Position numbers and translations under genes: made by a program. A stretch of DNA of 64,000 bases, from assembly GCA_029838195.1 (NCBI GenBank), contig JALGVJ010000003.1, positions 1 to 64,000 on the forward strand, written 5' to 3'. Below are positions 61,762-64,000 of the stretch, in pieces. Numbering within the stretch: position 1 is the first letter of the stretch; every line of letters starts with the position of its first letter. The notes beneath the pieces are model-generated. The model did no database searches. It was given only the letters and a program-made list of their open reading frames with translations, and was not told the DNA's origin. Source of the DNA: Promethearchaeota archaeon. Its GTDB lineage: Archaea; Asgardarchaeota; Lokiarchaeia; Sigyniarchaeales; SOKP01.

Positions 61762-63512
61762 CATTTTATAAATTTCCAAGGTTTTTGTCTCTTTAATTTA
61801 TATGCTTTTTCAGCATATTCTTCGATCATGCGATGCGTGTTGAAATAAGCCACTAACGAAATCGCGTTTTTTTGCCGAAAAATCCATTCCGATTGATTCA
61901 AATAAGTTGGAATGATATCATTTTCTAAGATATCATAAATCGCCATGGAATCAATGGTCCAATCATTAGAAATGCGTGGATCGTTTGGATTCGAATCGTC
62001 CGGGCCAATAGCCCATCCGGAGAGGGGATTCATTTTATAGCCTTCCAACCACCATCCATCTTGCACGCTGAAATTAGGCACGCCATTCAATGCTGCTTTC
62101 ATGCCGGAAGTTCCGCTGGCTTCTCGATATCGCTCGGGCGTGTTAAGCCATAAATCCACGCCGCTTGTTAACAAATGAGCGAGGTCCATCCCATAATTTT
62201 CCATCAAGACTACTTTTACGCCAAATTTATCAAATAAATATTCTCCGGCTTCATATATCTTTTTAATGTATTCTTTTCCTGCAATATCTTTAGGATGCGC
62301 TTTACCGGCAAAAATGAATTGAACGCGATCTTTACAAATTCTCCCCAACCTATCGATATCATAAAAAATTAAAATAGCCCGTTTATAGGTTGCGAAGCGT
62401 CTAGCGAATCCTATGGTTAATAATTCCTCATCCAACAGATTCCAAGAATGTGCTTTTTGATACTTTATCAAACTCCATTTATTTTCTAAATGGGCGTCAA
62501 ACAAGTCTAAATCATCAATTTCGAGTGCATTTTGAAAAATAATAGGATTAGCTTTCCAATTTGGCCACATTCTGTCATAGATTTTTTTCATGGGAGCAGA
62601 TACCCAAAAGGGCAAATGTATTCCGTTTGTAATATAATCTATCTCGAAATTAGGAAACATCTTTTTCGTTATTTCTCCGTGCTTTTTTGATACGGCATTT
62701 CGATATCGGGATAAATTCATGGCTAAATAAGTCATGTTCAACTCTCCATTGTCATCTCCTAATTTCCTCAATTCTGGAGGAAAACGATCCATGAATACTT
62801 TTTTTACTAAATCATCTTTAAATCGGTCATGGCCTGCCGGAACGGGAGTGTGCGTGGTAAATGCAACGTGTTCTCTAATTTTTTCGATATCTCCACCAAA
62901 TTGTTCATGAAGCTCTAAGGTGGCAAAAACCCCGTGCCCCTCATTAATGTGGTATGTTTTTATATTGTTGTACCCCAACGACTTTAATAATTTGACGCCT
63001 CCAATCCCTAAAATCATTTCTTGTACGATGCGATTCCATCGAGATGTTGAATCATAAAGAGACCCCGTCATTTTTTTCATCCACGGTTCGTTTCCTTCCA
63101 CGTCTGTTGTCAATAAATATATAGGAAGGACGTGCCCCGAATGCCCCACCACATTATATTGCCACGCTGAAACTAATACATCTTTATCTTCGATTTTTAC
63201 AGTAATGGGTTTCTCTACTTTATCAAATTCGTAATAAAAACTCCATTGAATCTCTTTTTCCACTTGTTCTCCTCGTTCATTAAAAAGCTGGTAAAAATAT
63301 CCCGCACTATAGCATAAGCAAATCCCAACCATTGGGATTTCCAAATCTGCGGCGGATCTTACCGTATCTCCGCTCAACACCCCAAGACCTCCACTATACG
63401 TTGGAATGTTGGAATCTAAACCAATCTCCATGGAAATATAAGCAACTAACGTATCATCTTTCCTTTCCTCTTCTAAATCCATGCTTAACCATCCCTGAGT
63501 ATTTTTATTCAA
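61761..63512 (-). CDS. glgP: alpha-glucan phosphorylase
   Basis: A 583-residue archaeal-type glycogen/maltodextrin phosphorylase (GT35): YISMEIGLDSNIPTYSGGLG, HINEGHGVFATLELHE, FTTHTPVPAGHDRF, FAGKAHPKD, and the PLP-lysine segment REASGTSGMKAALNGVPNF. It releases glucose-1-phosphate from stored glucan. About 580 residues is the short archaeal/bacterial form without the regulatory N-terminus of animal enzymes. The first residues MNKNTQGWLS may be replaced by a later Met start. Confidence 0.92.
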   Translation of the reverse strand: MNKNTQGWLSMDLEEERKDDTLVAYISMEIGLDSNIPTYSGGLGVLSGDTVRSAADLEIPMVGICLCYSAGYFYQLFNERGEQVEKEIQWSFYYEFDKVEKPITVKIEDKDVLVSAWQYNVVGHSGHVLPIYLLTTDVEGNEPWMKKMTGSLYDSTSRWNRIVQEMILGIGGVKLLKSLGYNNIKTYHINEGHGVFATLELHEQFGGDIEKIREHVAFTTHTPVPAGHDRFKDDLVKKVFMDRFPPELRKLGDDNGELNMTYLAMNLSRYRNAVSKKHGEITKKMFPNFEIDYITNGIHLPFWVSAPMKKIYDRMWPNWKANPIIFQNALEIDDLDLFDAHLENKWSLIKYQKAHSWNLLDEELLTIGFARRFATYKRAILIFYDIDRLGRICKDRVQFIFAGKAHPKDIAGKEYIKKIYEAGEYLFDKFGVKVVLMENYGMDLAHLLTSGVDLWLNTPERYREASGTSGMKAALNGVPNFSVQDGWWLEGYKMNPLSGWAIGPDDSNPNDPRISNDWTIDSMAIYDILENDIIPTYLNQSEWIFRQKNAISLVAYFNTHRMIEEYAEKAYKLKRQKPWKFIK

Positions 63513-63725
63513 ATAAAGTCAATTCATGTTAAATTAAAAAAATAAAAAACCATGGTTTGAGTTAATATTTTTATATGGTAATTTAAATTTAAATTTGAAC
63601 AATTTTTTTTATTAATTCCATCATGATATTTTTTCTGGCGGTGAATAATTTAAATAGTAACATGCATGCTTAAAACGCTAACAAGAGTTTTTTAATTAAA
63701 AGAAGAATGAAGAAAAATAATTAAT

Positions 63726-64000
63726 TTAAAGTTTAAGGGTTTTATTGGATAATATTTCTACTTTAATGTTAGGATCTTTTTTCGAAAGAATTTGCTGGTA
63801 TTCATTCAAATCCTTATCCCAATTATGCATGGGAACGACTATTTCAGGCCGGATGTCGACGGCAGCGTCGCTAGATTCTTCAAAGTCCATGGTATAAGTT
63901 CCTCCGCAAGGAAGAAGTGCTACGGTGATGCCTTCATTTGCTAACTCCTTCATTTCGGGGATTCTTTCTGTATCTCCTGCATGATATATTTTTTTCCCTT
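63726..64000 (-). CDS. metallo-beta-lactamase-fold hydrolase (UlaG-like), partial
   Basis: The C-terminal part of an MBL-fold protein, running off the window end. The visible frame begins GKKIYHAGDTERIPEMKEL, the metal-binding Asp after the fold's third motif, followed by VALLPCGGTYTMDFEES and VVPMHNWDKD, with the final metal His in PMHN. The HXHXDH motif must lie beyond 64000. Substrate unknown. Confidence 0.8.
   Translation of the reverse strand, partial: GKKIYHAGDTERIPEMKELANEGITVALLPCGGTYTMDFEESSDAAVDIRPEIVVPMHNWDKDLNEYQQILSKKDPNIKVEILSNKTLKL

Overview
The window is AT-rich DNA from an archaeon, most likely an Asgard archaeon (Lokiarchaeia-like); that placement is inference. Supporting it are archaeal-type PEP carboxylase, NurA/HerA/Mre11/Rad50 genes, FilR1-type and CARF-wHTH regulators, DUF234 and MntA-HepT remnants, TATA-like promoters with few Shine-Dalgarno sites, a ubiquitin-fold protein ending exactly in Gly-Gly, and an archaeal viperin. 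No rRNA, tRNA or CRISPR array was recognised. The first 425 bases are unusually GC-rich, contain a long hairpin, and probably encode an unidentified structured RNA.

Layout. 0-7.8 kb: the RNA candidate, a broken radical SAM/SPASM gene, the lone ubiquitin-like gene, a ZnuABC-like metal uptake locus with an FmdE-family protein, TrmO and a membrane protein. 8-15.3 kb: alpha/beta hydrolase, a membrane glycosyltransferase-like protein, a decayed MntA-HepT toxin-antitoxin pair, a FilR1 regulator, a transposase remnant, a triplicated 46-bp repeat in front of a membrane M28 peptidase, and an SCP2 protein. 15.8-22.4 kb: a seven-gene carbohydrate cluster (two SDR oxidoreductases, cyclase-family hydrolase, phosphate-binding TIM barrel, GPH symporter, cupin, FGGY kinase).

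22.5-50 kb is a defence/DNA-processing island full of gene wrecks. Its most interesting part (23.5-26.2 kb) places a CD-NTase (cGAS/OAS-fold nucleotidyltransferase with all three catalytic acids) in an operon with a winged-helix regulator carrying a CARF-like ligand domain. These are divergent from a viperin gene, and the shared promoter has a perfect 16-bp palindrome and a second near-copy. The economical reading is a self-contained circuit: nucleotide signal made, sensed by a transcription factor, viperin switched on. A second CARF-wHTH (Csa3-like) protein sits divergently in front of a NurA-HerA-Mre11-Rad50 operon, again with two repeated sites between them. That Rad50 lacks a zinc hook and has a transmembrane hairpin in its coiled coil instead. 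Further on are a DUF6884-like protein, a double GIY-YIG protein, a second NurA-HerA pair followed by an HNH nuclease, and a three-gene operon whose central product fuses an SMC-like ATPase to a NYN (Zc3h12a-like) ribonuclease.

50-64 kb is ordinary metabolism: Ldh2-type dehydrogenase, CDF transporter, FAD oxidoreductase with its 2Fe-2S reductase, archaeal PEP carboxylase, a DUF1848 protein, MtnA-like isomerase, tRNA-dihydrouridine synthase, alpha-glucan phosphorylase, and a metallo-beta-lactamase-fold gene cut by the window end.
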